Notes: generated by a model not told the origin, from the sequence alone. A stretch of DNA of 38,256 nucleotides from CAZAYP01 sp964489425 [NCBI: uncultured Verrucomicrobiota bacterium] (GCA_964489425.1 CAZAYP010000053.1:1-38256), one strand, 5' to 3'; counted from the first letter of the stretch, positions 9,945 through 18,033 are shown. Made by a program: numbers and translations.

Positions 9945-12301
9945 TCGGCCTGCTGCTCAACGCCCTGGGCGCGGCCCTGCTCTTGCCGCTGGCGTACTTG
10001 TGGCAGCCGCTGGCGCGCGTGGCGCTTCCCTCCAGCCTGTTCTACAGCGCCCGGCTGCACCTGGGCCCAGACTTGTACATGGCCACCATCAAGCTGCTGG
10101 TCGCGGCGCTGGTCCTCCAGTGCGTTATAGCGCTGGCGCGGGCATGGCGAACCGGCCAGGGCCTGCGGCCCGCGATCGTCGACACCGCGCGCTGGTTGGC
10201 TCCGTTCCGCTGGGGTTTGATCGCCGGCCTGGCGTTTGTCGATCTGCGCGCGGTGCAACTGGCGCTCACCGCGGAACTGGCCGGTCTGCTCATCGTGTTG
10301 CATTACCTCGGGCGCCTAACCGCATGGGTCCGGTCATGGCCATGGCAGGCGCCGTGGACCAAGCCGCTGAATGCAACCACAGCCGCCAACGGCGTGCTGG
10401 CGTTCGCGATCGCGCTGCACCTGCTGGTCTGGGTGCGCGTGTCGCTGCCGCCGATCCGCGACGGGTTCACAGGCTACATCAAAGGCGGCGCCGACCAGGC
10501 GGCCTACCTGGCGATCATGGAAAGCCTTGTGCAGGACGGCGACGTGGACCTGGCCGACAACCAGTTCCCGGCGGGCGTGTACGATCGCGAACTTAACGCA
10601 ACCACCGCCCATGCCGGCGGGGTGGAGTTCCACAACCGCGACGTGAACTGGGACGCCCCAGACGCCCGCCACATCGTGCTCCGCGACCAGTGGGACGCAG
10701 GCCTGCTTTCCAACCATCGCTGTGGCACGGCGCTGGCGCTGGCGCCGGCGTATGCGCTGGGCGGGTGGCTGGCGCCCGGCGCCCAGCGGGCCATGGTGGG
10801 CCTGTGGATCATCTTCCTGCTGGCGGCGGGGCTGCGGGAGATTACGCTGTTGGCTTGCCGCAACGCCGTGCCCGCCGGCGCGGCGCTGGCCATGGGCACG
10901 CTGGGGGCCGCGACGATCCCGGTGGTGTGCTATTCGCAGGCCGTGTACCCGGAGCCGCTGATGTTTTTTATCGTGGCGCGCATGGCGCGGTTGACCTGGG
11001 ACAACCGCGGCAGCATGGCCGCGCACCTCGAAGCCGGGCTGTGGATGGCGTTCGCGCCCTGGCTGCAGGACAAGTACGGCCTGTGGGTGCTGCCGTTCTT
11101 CGCGGCGCGCCTGTGGCTGCAGCGACGCGCGTGGCGCCAGGCCGGGCCCATGTTTATCGCGCCCCTGGTGTCGCTGTTGCTGTTCCTGTCACGCAACCAC
11201 CAGGTATACGGCCAGTGGCTGCCGAAGAATAATTATGGCGCGTTCGTCGGCTGGTCCGAGGCCCTGCGCGCCGGACTGCCCGGCAACTGGCTGGACTGGG
11301 GCTACGGCTTGCTCATCCTCGTGCCGGCGCTGATCCTGGCGCCGGCGGGGTTCGTGGCGGCATGGCGCGCGGGTCGGGGCCATGCACCCGCGCGCGCCAC
11401 CATCCTGGCCGCGGTGGGCACCGTGCTGGTGGGGTGGCTGCTGATGGGGTTCTGGTGGGCCTGGTTCGGCGTCGCCTGCCCGCCCAACCGGTTCATGCTG
11501 CCCGTGTACCCACTGCTGCTGTGGGCCACGATGGTGGCCAGCCGGCCGCTCTGCGCTGCGGGCAGCCGCCTGATCCCGGTGCTGTGGGGGTTGAGCGCGT
11601 TGTTCGGCCTGGAAGCCATGAACCCGGACCTCTGGTACACGTTCGGGCATCCGGCCGAGTGGTTCACGCGCCTGACCTGTTGGACCGCGCTCAAGGCGCG
11701 CTACATCCAACAGACCCGCGAGCAAATCGCGTTTACGCCCGGCCGCGGCTTGGTGCTGGCGATGGCGGCGGTGCTGGTGGCCGCATGGTGGACGTGGCGC
11801 GTGATCGTGGCCCGGGATGGGCTGGCGGCCAGGCGCGGGAAATGGGCATGGGTGATTGCTGCTGCCGTGGCGGCCACGGTGATCCAACTCATGCCGGATC
11901 CCCGCCCCACCGCCGATGTGGGTGATGTGGTTTGCGAAATCGGCGTCCTGCGCCAGCCGGAACTCATTCCCCGCGCGACAGGCTGCGAGGTGCGGGCCGG
12001 CCTCCAGTTGTTCTCCGGCACGGAGCACGCGGGGCTGGCCATGGGGGTTCATTATTACGATGCCGACAGCGTGCGCCTGGGGCAGGCTGACTTTGACTTG
12101 GAAACGTACACGCGCGACTGGCTCGCCATGAACAAGGTCAATGCCACCCGCTATGTCCGCACCGGGGTCATCGACATCTGTCGCCCGCTGCGCCCGCCGG
12201 CCGGCACCGCCATCGTCGCGATGGAACTCTACAACGCGCGGACCCGCGTAAGCTACCCCAACTTGATGCCCGGGGCCAGCCACCGGCTGACCCAGCCGTA
12301 A
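9941..12301 (+). CDS. Large polytopic membrane protein, GT-C-like
   Basis: 786 residues with about twelve to fourteen hydrophobic segments and a soluble C-terminal domain of about 120 residues (from GDVVCEIGVL onward). A long loop after the fifth or sixth membrane segment contains DGFTGYIKGGADQAAYLAIMES and DGDVDLADNQFP. The overall plan resembles membrane glycosyltransferases or sugar-modifying proteins, but I see no diagnostic catalytic motif. The start ATG lies in the ATGA overlap with the rsgA stop. The frame continues open upstream inside rsgA (to 9020), which is only the high-G+C shadow of rsgA. After the stop there is a hairpin at 12308-12328. Confidence 0.7.
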   Translation: MIGLLLNALGAALLLPLAYLWQPLARVALPSSLFYSARLHLGPDLYMATIKLLVAALVLQCVIALARAWRTGQGLRPAIVDTARWLAPFRWGLIAGLAFVDLRAVQLALTAELAGLLIVLHYLGRLTAWVRSWPWQAPWTKPLNATTAANGVLAFAIALHLLVWVRVSLPPIRDGFTGYIKGGADQAAYLAIMESLVQDGDVDLADNQFPAGVYDRELNATTAHAGGVEFHNRDVNWDAPDARHIVLRDQWDAGLLSNHRCGTALALAPAYALGGWLAPGAQRAMVGLWIIFLLAAGLREITLLACRNAVPAGAALAMGTLGAATIPVVCYSQAVYPEPLMFFIVARMARLTWDNRGSMAAHLEAGLWMAFAPWLQDKYGLWVLPFFAARLWLQRRAWRQAGPMFIAPLVSLLLFLSRNHQVYGQWLPKNNYGAFVGWSEALRAGLPGNWLDWGYGLLILVPALILAPAGFVAAWRAGRGHAPARATILAAVGTVLVGWLLMGFWWAWFGVACPPNRFMLPVYPLLLWATMVASRPLCAAGSRLIPVLWGLSALFGLEAMNPDLWYTFGHPAEWFTRLTCWTALKARYIQQTREQIAFTPGRGLVLAMAAVLVAAWWTWRVIVARDGLAARRGKWAWVIAAAVAATVIQLMPDPRPTADVGDVVCEIGVLRQPELIPRATGCEVRAGLQLFSGTEHAGLAMGVHYYDADSVRLGQADFDLETYTRDWLAMNKVNATRYVRTGVIDICRPLRPPAGTAIVAMELYNARTRVSYPNLMPGASHRLTQP

Positions 12302-12307
12302 CCGCGC

Positions 12308-12328
12308 GCCGGCATTTTCTTTGCCGGC
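12308..12328 (+). terminator. Hairpin after the membrane protein gene, possible terminator without U-tract
   Basis: A 7-bp perfect stem GCCGGCA (12308-12314) / TGCCGGC (12322-12328) with a 7-nt T-rich loop, seven bases after the stop codon. No run of T follows, so it is a weak intrinsic terminator at best. Confidence 0.4.
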
Positions 12329-12336
12329 AGCGGTAG

Positions 12337-12365
12337 TTGACTCGCCTGTTGAATCACGTTACATT
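12337..12365 (+). promoter_or_regulatory. Predicted promoter for the zinc-ribbon gene
   Basis: TTGACT (12337-12342), a 17-bp spacer and TACATT (12360-12365), about 70 bp upstream of the start. The sequence between is unusually A+T-rich for this region. Confidence 0.5.
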
Positions 12366-12436
12366 GAAAGTGATTTTAATAACCAATACGCCGCCGGCCC
12401 CCAGGGGCAGCGGCCAGGCGGGGAAGGGAGTCAAGC

Positions 12437-13138
12437 GTGGGAACCATGACCGAAAGTTTGCTGGCGATTCAGCAGCGGGACCGGAAGCTGGCCCAACTGA
12501 CCAAGGAAAGCCGCGACGTTCCGGAACGTAAGAAGATGATTGCCAACCGGCTGGAGGACCACCAAAAAGCCCTCACCCAGGCCCGGGAGGCGCTGAACCG
12601 GAACACGGTGGCCATTCGGGAGCTGGAAAACGAAATTGAAACCCAGAAAGCGCGGATCCGCAAGTACCGCGAGCAGCAGTTTCAGATCAAGAACAACGAG
12701 GAGTACCGCGCCCTGGAGCGTGAGATCAACTCCGCCAACATCCTGGTGCGCCAGCACGAAGACAAGGCCCTGATGCTGATGGAGGCGGTCGAAGGCTTGG
12801 GGCAGGACGTGACCGAGAAGGACATGGCGCTCAAGGCCGAAGCCCAGGTCGTGGCCCAGGAACACACGCTGCTGGATGAACGCGCCCAGGCGATCGAGCA
12901 GGAGACGGCGCAGGTCCGCGCCGACCGCGAGGCTTGTACCGTGGAGGTCAACCCCGAGGCGCTCCGGCGTTACGAGCGTATCCTGGCGCACGTGGGCGAC
13001 CAGGCCGTAGTGCCCATTGAGGGCACGGCCTGCGGCGGGTGCCACATGACTATTCCGCCGTACCTGATAAAGGAGGCGCGATCGAGCGCCTCCTTTACTT
13101 TATGCAGCTATTGCGGTAGGATCCTTTTTGTAAGATAA
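12437..13138 (+). CDS. Coiled-coil protein with C-terminal C4 zinc ribbon (CT398/FlgZ type)
   Basis: 233 residues. Residues about 5-170 form a long helical hairpin or coiled coil rich in Glu, Lys and Arg. It is followed by a zinc ribbon with CGGC at 199-202 and CSYC at 223-226, ending CGRILFVR. This is the architecture of Helicobacter HP0958/FlgZ and Chlamydia CT398, which bind RNA or RpoN; the role here is unknown. GTG at 12437 is chosen over the ATG at 12446 because GGAAGGGAG lies 6 nt before the GTG but 15 nt before the ATG. A perfect 11-bp hairpin (13069-13096) lies inside the coding sequence between the two Cys pairs. The rnpB promoter overlaps the end of the gene. Confidence 0.88.
   Translation: MGTMTESLLAIQQRDRKLAQLTKESRDVPERKKMIANRLEDHQKALTQAREALNRNTVAIRELENEIETQKARIRKYREQQFQIKNNEEYRALEREINSANILVRQHEDKALMLMEAVEGLGQDVTEKDMALKAEAQVVAQEHTLLDERAQAIEQETAQVRADREACTVEVNPEALRRYERILAHVGDQAVVPIEGTACGGCHMTIPPYLIKEARSSASFTLCSYCGRILFVR
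13069..13096 (+). repeat. Perfect 11-bp stem-loop inside the zinc-ribbon coding sequence
   Basis: AAAGGAGGCGC (13069-13079), loop GATCGA, then GCGCCTCCTTT (13086-13096), followed by TTTACTTTATG-like T-rich sequence. The left arm contains AAGGAGG, an ideal Shine-Dalgarno sequence. The hairpin encodes the loop between the two zinc-binding Cys pairs and is 40 nt before the stop. Confidence 0.85.
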
Positions 13139-13139
13139 A
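13111..13139 (+). promoter_or_regulatory. Predicted rnpB promoter
   Basis: TTGCGG (13111-13116), a 17-bp spacer and GATAAA (13134-13139). The predicted start, about 13146-13149, coincides with the 5' end of helix P1 of the RNase P RNA. It overlaps the 3' end of the zinc-ribbon gene. Confidence 0.5.
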
Positions 13140-13149
13140 CTTAGGGTTA

Positions 13150-13577
13150 GCGGTGGAGGGCGCAAGCCAATCGGTCGCTCTTCGACCGGCACCGGCAACG
13201 GGGCCGGCCGGGGAGAGGAAAGTCCGGACTCCACAGGGCGGGATGTCCACGGCCTCCGGGCCGCGGAGGCCCCCTGCCAGATCGGGGGGCACGGAAAGTG
13301 CCACAGAAAATATACCGTCCCGGCGCCGCGAGGCCCGGGATAAGGGTGAAAAGGTGGTGTAAGAGACCACCGGGCCCGGCCGCGAGGTGGGCCGCATGGT
13401 AAACCCCATCCGGAGCAAGATCAAATAGGGGGCGGGAAACGGCCCGTTTCTAGCCCGTTCGCGGGCGGACGCCCCGGGTAGATCGCAACCCGGCCCCGGC
13501 AACGGGGTCAGATAAATGACCGGTACCGCGCTTGGCGCGGGACAGAATCCGGCTTACCGGCGCGTGCCCTCCGCCGC
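13150..13577 (+). ncRNA. rnpB: RNase P RNA, bacterial type A
   Basis: Catalytic RNA of ribonuclease P, which removes the 5' leader from pre-tRNAs. The conserved blocks are all present in order: GAGGAAAGTCCGGACTCC (P4 5' side and flanks), GGGTGAAAAGGTG, GTAAGAGACCACC, the L15 region GGTAAACCCCATCCGGAGCA that pairs with the tRNA CCA end, AAATAGGGGG, GATAAATGACCG, and ACAGAATCCGGCTTA (P4 3' side). The ends are set by P1, where 13150-13163 pairs without a break with 13564-13577 (14 bp including two G-U pairs). Total about 428 nt, a normal size for type A. The frames that appear across it are not genes. It is followed 20 nt later by the GspC-like gene. Confidence 0.97.
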
Positions 13578-13597
13578 GGCCCGTCCAAGACTGGTGG

Positions 13598-14515
13598 ATG
13601 CAAAATTGGAGCCATAGAGTAACCCGTGGAACCGCGGGGGCCTTGGTGCTGTGTGCCCTGCTGGCCGGCGCGGCCTTCGGATGGGGCCTCCGCCGCCTGC
13701 CGCCCCAGCCGGTCGCGGCGCCGCCGGCGCCGGCGAATTGGGCCTGGCCGCCGCCCGTGCTGCCGGACCCGGCCGACTGGTCGGTGTTCCAGGTTTCCGG
13801 GACGCCGGCAACCGCCGGCAGCGGCCAACTCGCCCAGCGCTACCGCCTGGCCGGAACGTTCTTCTCGTTTGGCGATGAGGCGGGGTCGCCGCAGGATGAA
13901 ACCCGCAAGGCGGTGCTGGACGACCTTGCCGGCCAGCGCCAGGTGATGCTGGCGGAGCGCGAATGGCTCGACGACTTCCAAGTGGTCAACATCCAGCGTG
14001 ACCGCGTCGTGCTGCGCGCCAAGGACGTGGAGGAGGTGCTGTGGCTGAGCTTTACCGAGGGGGGCGCGCCCGCGACCGCCCCTGCCACCAACCAGGCGGC
14101 CGCGGCCGACGCCACGGCCTTGGGCGACGAGCCGGCCCTGGAATCCAACCGATTCGGCAAACGCGTGGGCGATACGCGCTGGGTGCTGCAGCGCGAGGCG
14201 CTGGTCCGGTATTACCAGGAAATGCTCGACGATCCCGAGCGCTTGGCGGCGGTATATATTTCGCTCAAGCCAGACTATGACCCGGCCAAGAAAATTCAAG
14301 GCTACGAAGTGGACCTGGTAGGCGAGAAAGACTTTTTCAACGCCGTGGGGCTGCAGCAGGGTGACCGCATCCGCAAAGTAAACTCGATGCGCATGGTCAG
14401 CCAGGCGCGCGGCGAGTATTTCCTGAGCGAATTCGTAAAAAACCGCCTGAATGCCGTGGTTCTGGACGTTGAGCGCAATCAGAAACCCATGAAACTGATC
14501 TACCTGATCCGATAA
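13598..14515 (+). CDS. GspC-like protein: membrane anchor, HR-like domain and PDZ
   Basis: 305 residues. A membrane anchor at about 9-31 (GTAGALVLCALLAGAAFGWG) is followed by a Pro/Ala-rich linker. Then comes a region resembling the homology region of type II secretion protein GspC (YRLAGTFFSFGD...VVNIQRDRVVLRAKDVEEVLWL), and a C-terminal PDZ-like domain (AVGLQQGDRIRKVNSMRM...AVVLDVERNQKPMKLIYLI). GspC links the inner-membrane platform to the secretin in type II secretion. No other gsp genes are in the window, so this is an isolated copy. The frame is open back to 13532, but that would overlap rnpB; 13598 (ATG after GGTGG) is the first start after the RNA. The gap to glgA-like is 13 bp, so the two are likely co-transcribed. 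Confidence 0.75.
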   Translation: MQNWSHRVTRGTAGALVLCALLAGAAFGWGLRRLPPQPVAAPPAPANWAWPPPVLPDPADWSVFQVSGTPATAGSGQLAQRYRLAGTFFSFGDEAGSPQDETRKAVLDDLAGQRQVMLAEREWLDDFQVVNIQRDRVVLRAKDVEEVLWLSFTEGGAPATAPATNQAAAADATALGDEPALESNRFGKRVGDTRWVLQREALVRYYQEMLDDPERLAAVYISLKPDYDPAKKIQGYEVDLVGEKDFFNAVGLQQGDRIRKVNSMRMVSQARGEYFLSEFVKNRLNAVVLDVERNQKPMKLIYLIR

Positions 14516-14528
14516 AGGGAGGCCCGGG

Positions 14529-15980
14529 ATGCGCGTCTTTTTTGCCACCAGCGAAATGGCCCCCCTGGCCACCACCGGGGAACTGGCCGAATTTTCGGCA
14601 GGGTTCCCCACCGAGCTGGCCCGCCAGGGCCATGACGTGTGCCGGGTCATGCCATGCTACCGCCAGGTGTGGGAATCCGGCAGCCCGCTGCGCCCCACGG
14701 GACTGCGCCTGCCGATCGCCGTAGGTCTGGAAACGCGCACCGCCGAGATCTGGATGCTGGACCGCGCCGGCCCGCCTGTGTACTTCGTGTGCCGGGACGA
14801 GTACTTTGACCGCCGCGCCCTGTACAGCCTTCCGGAGCGGGATTACGAGGACAATCTCGAACGCTTCATCTTTTTCCAGAAAAGCGTGGTGGCGCTGATC
14901 GACGCCCTGGGCACTCCCGTGGATGTGGTCCACTGCAACGACTGGCAGACGGCGCTGGTGCCCCTGTTCCTGAAAAACGGCATCCAGGGCGCCGGACGCG
15001 CGGCGCGCGAGAAAACCCTGCTCACCCTGCACAATCTCGCCTTCCAGGGCATTTATCCCGGATCGTTTTTCTCGCTCACCAACCTTCCGCTGTCGTGTTT
15101 TTCCATCGAAGGCCTTGAATTTTACGGGAAAATGAACTGCCTCAAGGGCGGGCTGCTGTATGCCAGCCACATCAGCGCCCCCAGTCATGCCTATGCCGCG
15201 GAGATCGCCACCGAGGCCGGCGGCCTGGGCCTGCACGGCGTGCTCCGCGCCCGGTCCCAGCGCCTGGCCGGGATCGCGCACGGCCTGGATGCCGCCACCT
15301 GGGACCCGGCCCGGGACCCGGGTCTGCGGTTCCACTACTCCGCCTCGGAACTGGTGGGCAAACGCATGTGCCGCCACGACCTGCTGACCGCCGGGCACGT
15401 GCCGCCGGCGTTTCACCCTTACCTGGTCCTCGCGGTGCAGGGCCGCGGGTTGCCGCCGGCGGACATCGACCTGCTGGGACAAGCCATGGAGCATATCATG
15501 GAAGCGCCCGTGGTCCTCGTCTTCGCCGTGGGCAACCTGCCGGCCCTTCGTCCCACCCTGGACCAATGGGCAGCGCGCTGGCCCGGCCGCATCGCCTGGG
15601 GCCAGGGCTCGGCCTGGACGCCGTCCCGCGTGCTGGGCGGCGCGGACGCCATGTTGCTGATGCGGCCGTACGAACCCGGCGATATCCGCCACCTGTATGC
15701 CCTGCGGTACGGCAGCCTGCCCGTGGTCTTATCCACGGACATCCGGCGCGAGACGCTGGTCGCGGCCGACGATCCGGCCGGGCGCGGGAACGCGTTTTTG
15801 TTCGCCGAGAACAAGACCGACCTGCTCGCGGGCGCCATTTTTGAAGCCGCCACCCGGTACAAGGCCCAGCCCGCCGAATGGCAGGCCATGGTCCAGCGCG
15901 GCATGCAGGAAGACCACTCGTGGACCGTGCCCGCCGCGCAATACGTGGAAATTTACAAGCGCTGCCTGGCCGGCACGTAA
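14529..15980 (+). CDS. glgA: Glycogen/starch synthase-like GT5 protein with degenerate donor site
   Basis: 483 residues, the usual length of bacterial GlgA, which extends alpha-1,4-glucan from ADP-glucose. A strong AGGGAGG precedes the ATG. Kept: SEMAP (8-12), VDVVHCNDWQTALVP, TLHNLAFQGIYPG, CLKGGLLYASHI with HAYAAEI, GLGLHGVLRAR...GIAHGLD...WDPARDP, and YEPGDIRHLYALRYGSLPVV with Glu382 in the place of the catalytic-site Glu. Changed: the KTGGLADV motif reads TTGELAEF, so the donor-binding Lys15 is Thr. The SRLTxQKG motif is replaced by VQGRGLPPAD, losing the phosphate-binding Arg and Lys. The GGLxDTV motif is absent. It is a clear family member, but its activity is doubtful. The symbol marks the family, not proven function. 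Confidence 0.88.
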   Translation: MRVFFATSEMAPLATTGELAEFSAGFPTELARQGHDVCRVMPCYRQVWESGSPLRPTGLRLPIAVGLETRTAEIWMLDRAGPPVYFVCRDEYFDRRALYSLPERDYEDNLERFIFFQKSVVALIDALGTPVDVVHCNDWQTALVPLFLKNGIQGAGRAAREKTLLTLHNLAFQGIYPGSFFSLTNLPLSCFSIEGLEFYGKMNCLKGGLLYASHISAPSHAYAAEIATEAGGLGLHGVLRARSQRLAGIAHGLDAATWDPARDPGLRFHYSASELVGKRMCRHDLLTAGHVPPAFHPYLVLAVQGRGLPPADIDLLGQAMEHIMEAPVVLVFAVGNLPALRPTLDQWAARWPGRIAWGQGSAWTPSRVLGGADAMLLMRPYEPGDIRHLYALRYGSLPVVLSTDIRRETLVAADDPAGRGNAFLFAENKTDLLAGAIFEAATRYKAQPAEWQAMVQRGMQEDHSWTVPAAQYVEIYKRCLAGT

Positions 15981-16007
15981 GTTCGGCCGCTCGCGGTGCC
16001 CGTGCCC

Positions 16008-16175
16008 GAAATCGTTGTCGGTCTCGTTGTCGTAATCGTTGTCGTTGTCGTGATCGTATTCGTATTCGTTGTCGTAATTCGTTGTCGTGATCGTATTCGT
16101 ATTCGTTGTCGTAATTCGTTGTCGTGATCGTATTCGTATTCGTTGTCGTAATTCGTTGTCGTAATCGCGAACGTA
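16008..16175. repeat. TCGT-based tandem repeat with three identical 37-bp units
   Basis: A low-complexity tract built from TCGTNN-like hexamers. Within it, 16043-16079, 16080-16116 and 16117-16153 are three identical 37-bp units. Degenerate partial units lie on both sides. It sits between the glgA-like stop and the lipoprotein gene. It is open in all minus-strand frames, giving Asp/Asn/Glu/Tyr- or Arg-rich shadow peptides, but it is not a gene. There are no spacers between units, so it is not a CRISPR array. The remaining part of the 15981-16371 gap holds nothing else that I recognise. Confidence 0.93.
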
Positions 16176-16371
16176 TCCGGGGTGCTGGGGATTGGTCTCT
16201 CGCCCAGGCGCCAAGATCGCCAAGCAGCCGGGCGCAGCGGCGCAGCCAGCGCTGGACGGCTTCCAACCCCAACCAGCCCACTTTCCGCCTTGATTCCATG
16301 CGGCATACGGGCAGAATAAGCCGCGAGATACAAGTGCGATGGATAATCTCTAACCCGATGGAGGAGTTGCC

Positions 16372-16758
16372 ATGATGAGTCGTTTGCTGATGGTTGCGTG
16401 CGTTGGATTGCTGCTGACCGGATGCGCCAGCGTCAATGTTGTCCAGGACCTGAATGACCAACAACTGACGACCACCGGGGAAAAGCCGATCGCGCATTTG
16501 AATGGCGATATTTATGGGTATTACCTGTTCGGCCTCTGGCCGATCATCACCGGCGATCCTGAGAACCCCAATGGCTGGGCCTTGTTCCGCGACACGGTGA
16601 CCGAAAAAGCCGCCGTGGACATGGTGACGAAAAAGAGCAAAGAGCTGGGCGCCACCAAGACAACGGACCTGGTTTCCTGGCACGATTCCACCGGCCTGAA
16701 GACGCTGTTCACCGTGTGGTATTTCGATGTCCAGGTTTCCGGCAATGCCGTGAAATAG
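16372..16758 (+). CDS. Small lipoprotein of unknown function
   Basis: 128 residues. The signal peptide ends LLLTGC, a good lipobox with Cys18, so the mature protein is probably anchored in the inner or outer membrane. GGAGGAG lies 7-8 nt before a double ATG (16372 and 16375). The mature part has aromatic and Gly-rich stretches (LNGDIYGYYLFGLWPIITGDPENPNG) and a C-terminal beta-like segment (FTVWYFDVQVSG). I do not recognise the family. The gene stands alone between two non-coding stretches. Confidence 0.8.
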   Translation: MMSRLLMVACVGLLLTGCASVNVVQDLNDQQLTTTGEKPIAHLNGDIYGYYLFGLWPIITGDPENPNGWALFRDTVTEKAAVDMVTKKSKELGATKTTDLVSWHDSTGLKTLFTVWYFDVQVSGNAVK

Positions 16759-17106
16759 CGGCCGAGACCGGGCCCGACGTTCGAATATATTTTAGATGGC
16801 CACGCGCGCGTGGCCACGGTCCGGTGCCGGGACCACGTCACGCATCCTGTTTTTCGCCTTCTGCGCGGGGTAAGGCCTCAGAAGATGTGAAAAAATCGAT
16901 CCAGACCGGTTGCGACGGAGAGCAACCCTCCATTGTGCGGATTGGAGGGACATCTGCGTTGGCCTGCTCCGTTCATGAACGGCGCCTCTTTTTGCGGGGT
17001 TGGCTCGTGGCACGGTCCTCCCGGGCCGTGACTGCATGCCGCGGGACAGGAGCCCCGCGCCACATGCAGAGGACGGAATCCATCCGGCGCCATTTCGCAG
17101 GCCGGC
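16759..17106. other. Convergent intergenic region with palindromes
   Basis: 348 bp between convergent genes, with no credible coding frame. It holds a perfect 20-bp palindrome at 16797-16816, a CCCTCCA/TGGAGGG hairpin at 16926-16949, a 14-bp palindrome CCGTTCATGAACGG at 16969-16982 followed by a short T-rich stretch, and a CGCGGG/CCCGCG hairpin at 17040-17059. One or more may act as a bidirectional terminator, but none has a classical U-tract. Confidence 0.6.
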
Positions 17107-18033
17107 TCACGGATCCTGCAACAGAAGCAGGAACGCCGGCCCGGCGCCGCCGCGGCCGATTTGCCAGACCGTCAACGTGCATCCGTCCAGGCTGATCATC
17201 CCCACGCGGCCGCCGCCGGTATTCTGCGTGACCGCGAAGTGCAAGGCGCCCGGCCCGGTGCCGCTGGTGGACCCCAGCAGCGACAGCCATCCGGCCCCGG
17301 CCGTCACGCTGGCGGTCCACGGGCACACGGATCCGGCGGCCACGGCCAGGGTCCCCGTGGCGGCGCCCGCCGCCATGGTGGCCGCATTGGCGTCAAAGGC
17401 GGGCGCGCAAACATAGGTGAACACCAGGTTGGTCTGCTGGTTGCCAGGAATCGAGAACGTCCGGGTTGCCGGCGCCTGCCAGCCGCTCACCGGCTTGAAT
17501 GCCATCTCCGCCACGCCGGACGGCAGGTTGGTCATGACCTGGCCGCTGGTCATCCAATCGGCGCCGGTGAAATCCACCAGCTGCCAGCGCGCGCCGTCCG
17601 CGCGGGCGCCGGCCGGCTCGAGCGTGCAGCGCACGGCGCCGCGCGGCGCGGTGTTGGTGGCCGTGGGGTCGGTGCCATGACCGAACTCCCAATGATTGTT
17701 GTGGCCGTCGCGGTTGTAATCGCCCGCGGCGGTGTTGGTCAGCGTGTTGAACCAGACGTATTCCCAGGCATCCGGCAGGGTGTCGGCATCCGTGTCGGTC
17801 TCGGCCTGCTCGGCGCTGACGGTCAGGTTCAACAAGTTGTCCTGCGTGTCGTATTGGAAGTAGATGATGTGCGCTCCGTCATAGGCCACCTGGGTCAGAC
17901 GGCCGGCGACGTCGTAGGAATACGACTGGCCCCATGCGCTGCCGGCCAGGGCCGCGGCCAGCCCGCCGGCCATAAGCCATGTGGGGGTCATGCGATGCAT
18001 CCAGCCGAACGTCAACGTGCGCATGGTTTTCAT
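17107..18033 (-). CDS. Secreted YD-repeat/BACON-like protein
   Basis: 308 residues. A signal peptide ends at about residue 35 (ALAGSAWG before QSYSYD). Two YD-type repeats follow (SYDVAGRLTQVAYDG, YFQYDTQDNLLNL). Next is an Asp-rich calcium-binding-like stretch (DTDADTLPDAWEY and GDYNRDGHNNHWEFG, as in thrombospondin type 3 or dockerin loops), then a beta-rich region. The C-terminal domain, with CPWTASVTAGAGWLSL, GTGPGALHFAV and LTVWQIG, resembles a BACON domain, often linked to carbohydrate or cell-surface binding. The start overlaps the stop of the RHS gene in ATGA (18030-18033), so the two are probably translated together. The function is unknown. Confidence 0.75.
   Translation of the reverse strand: MKTMRTLTFGWMHRMTPTWLMAGGLAAALAGSAWGQSYSYDVAGRLTQVAYDGAHIIYFQYDTQDNLLNLTVSAEQAETDTDADTLPDAWEYVWFNTLTNTAAGDYNRDGHNNHWEFGHGTDPTATNTAPRGAVRCTLEPAGARADGARWQLVDFTGADWMTSGQVMTNLPSGVAEMAFKPVSGWQAPATRTFSIPGNQQTNLVFTYVCAPAFDANAATMAAGAATGTLAVAAGSVCPWTASVTAGAGWLSLLGSTSGTGPGALHFAVTQNTGGGRVGMISLDGCTLTVWQIGRGGAGPAFLLLLQDP

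Noticed and set aside
13532-13597. Longer start for the GspC-like protein
   Set aside because: It would overlap the 3' half of the rnpB P1 helix and precede the membrane anchor with unrelated residues.
16043-16153. CRISPR array
   Set aside because: The 37-bp units are the size of CRISPR repeats, but they are directly contiguous with no spacers and no cas genes are nearby.
15729-16223. Minus-strand frame rich in Asp, Asn, Glu and Tyr
   Set aside because: It is only the translation of the TCGT tandem repeat joined to antisense glgA sequence.
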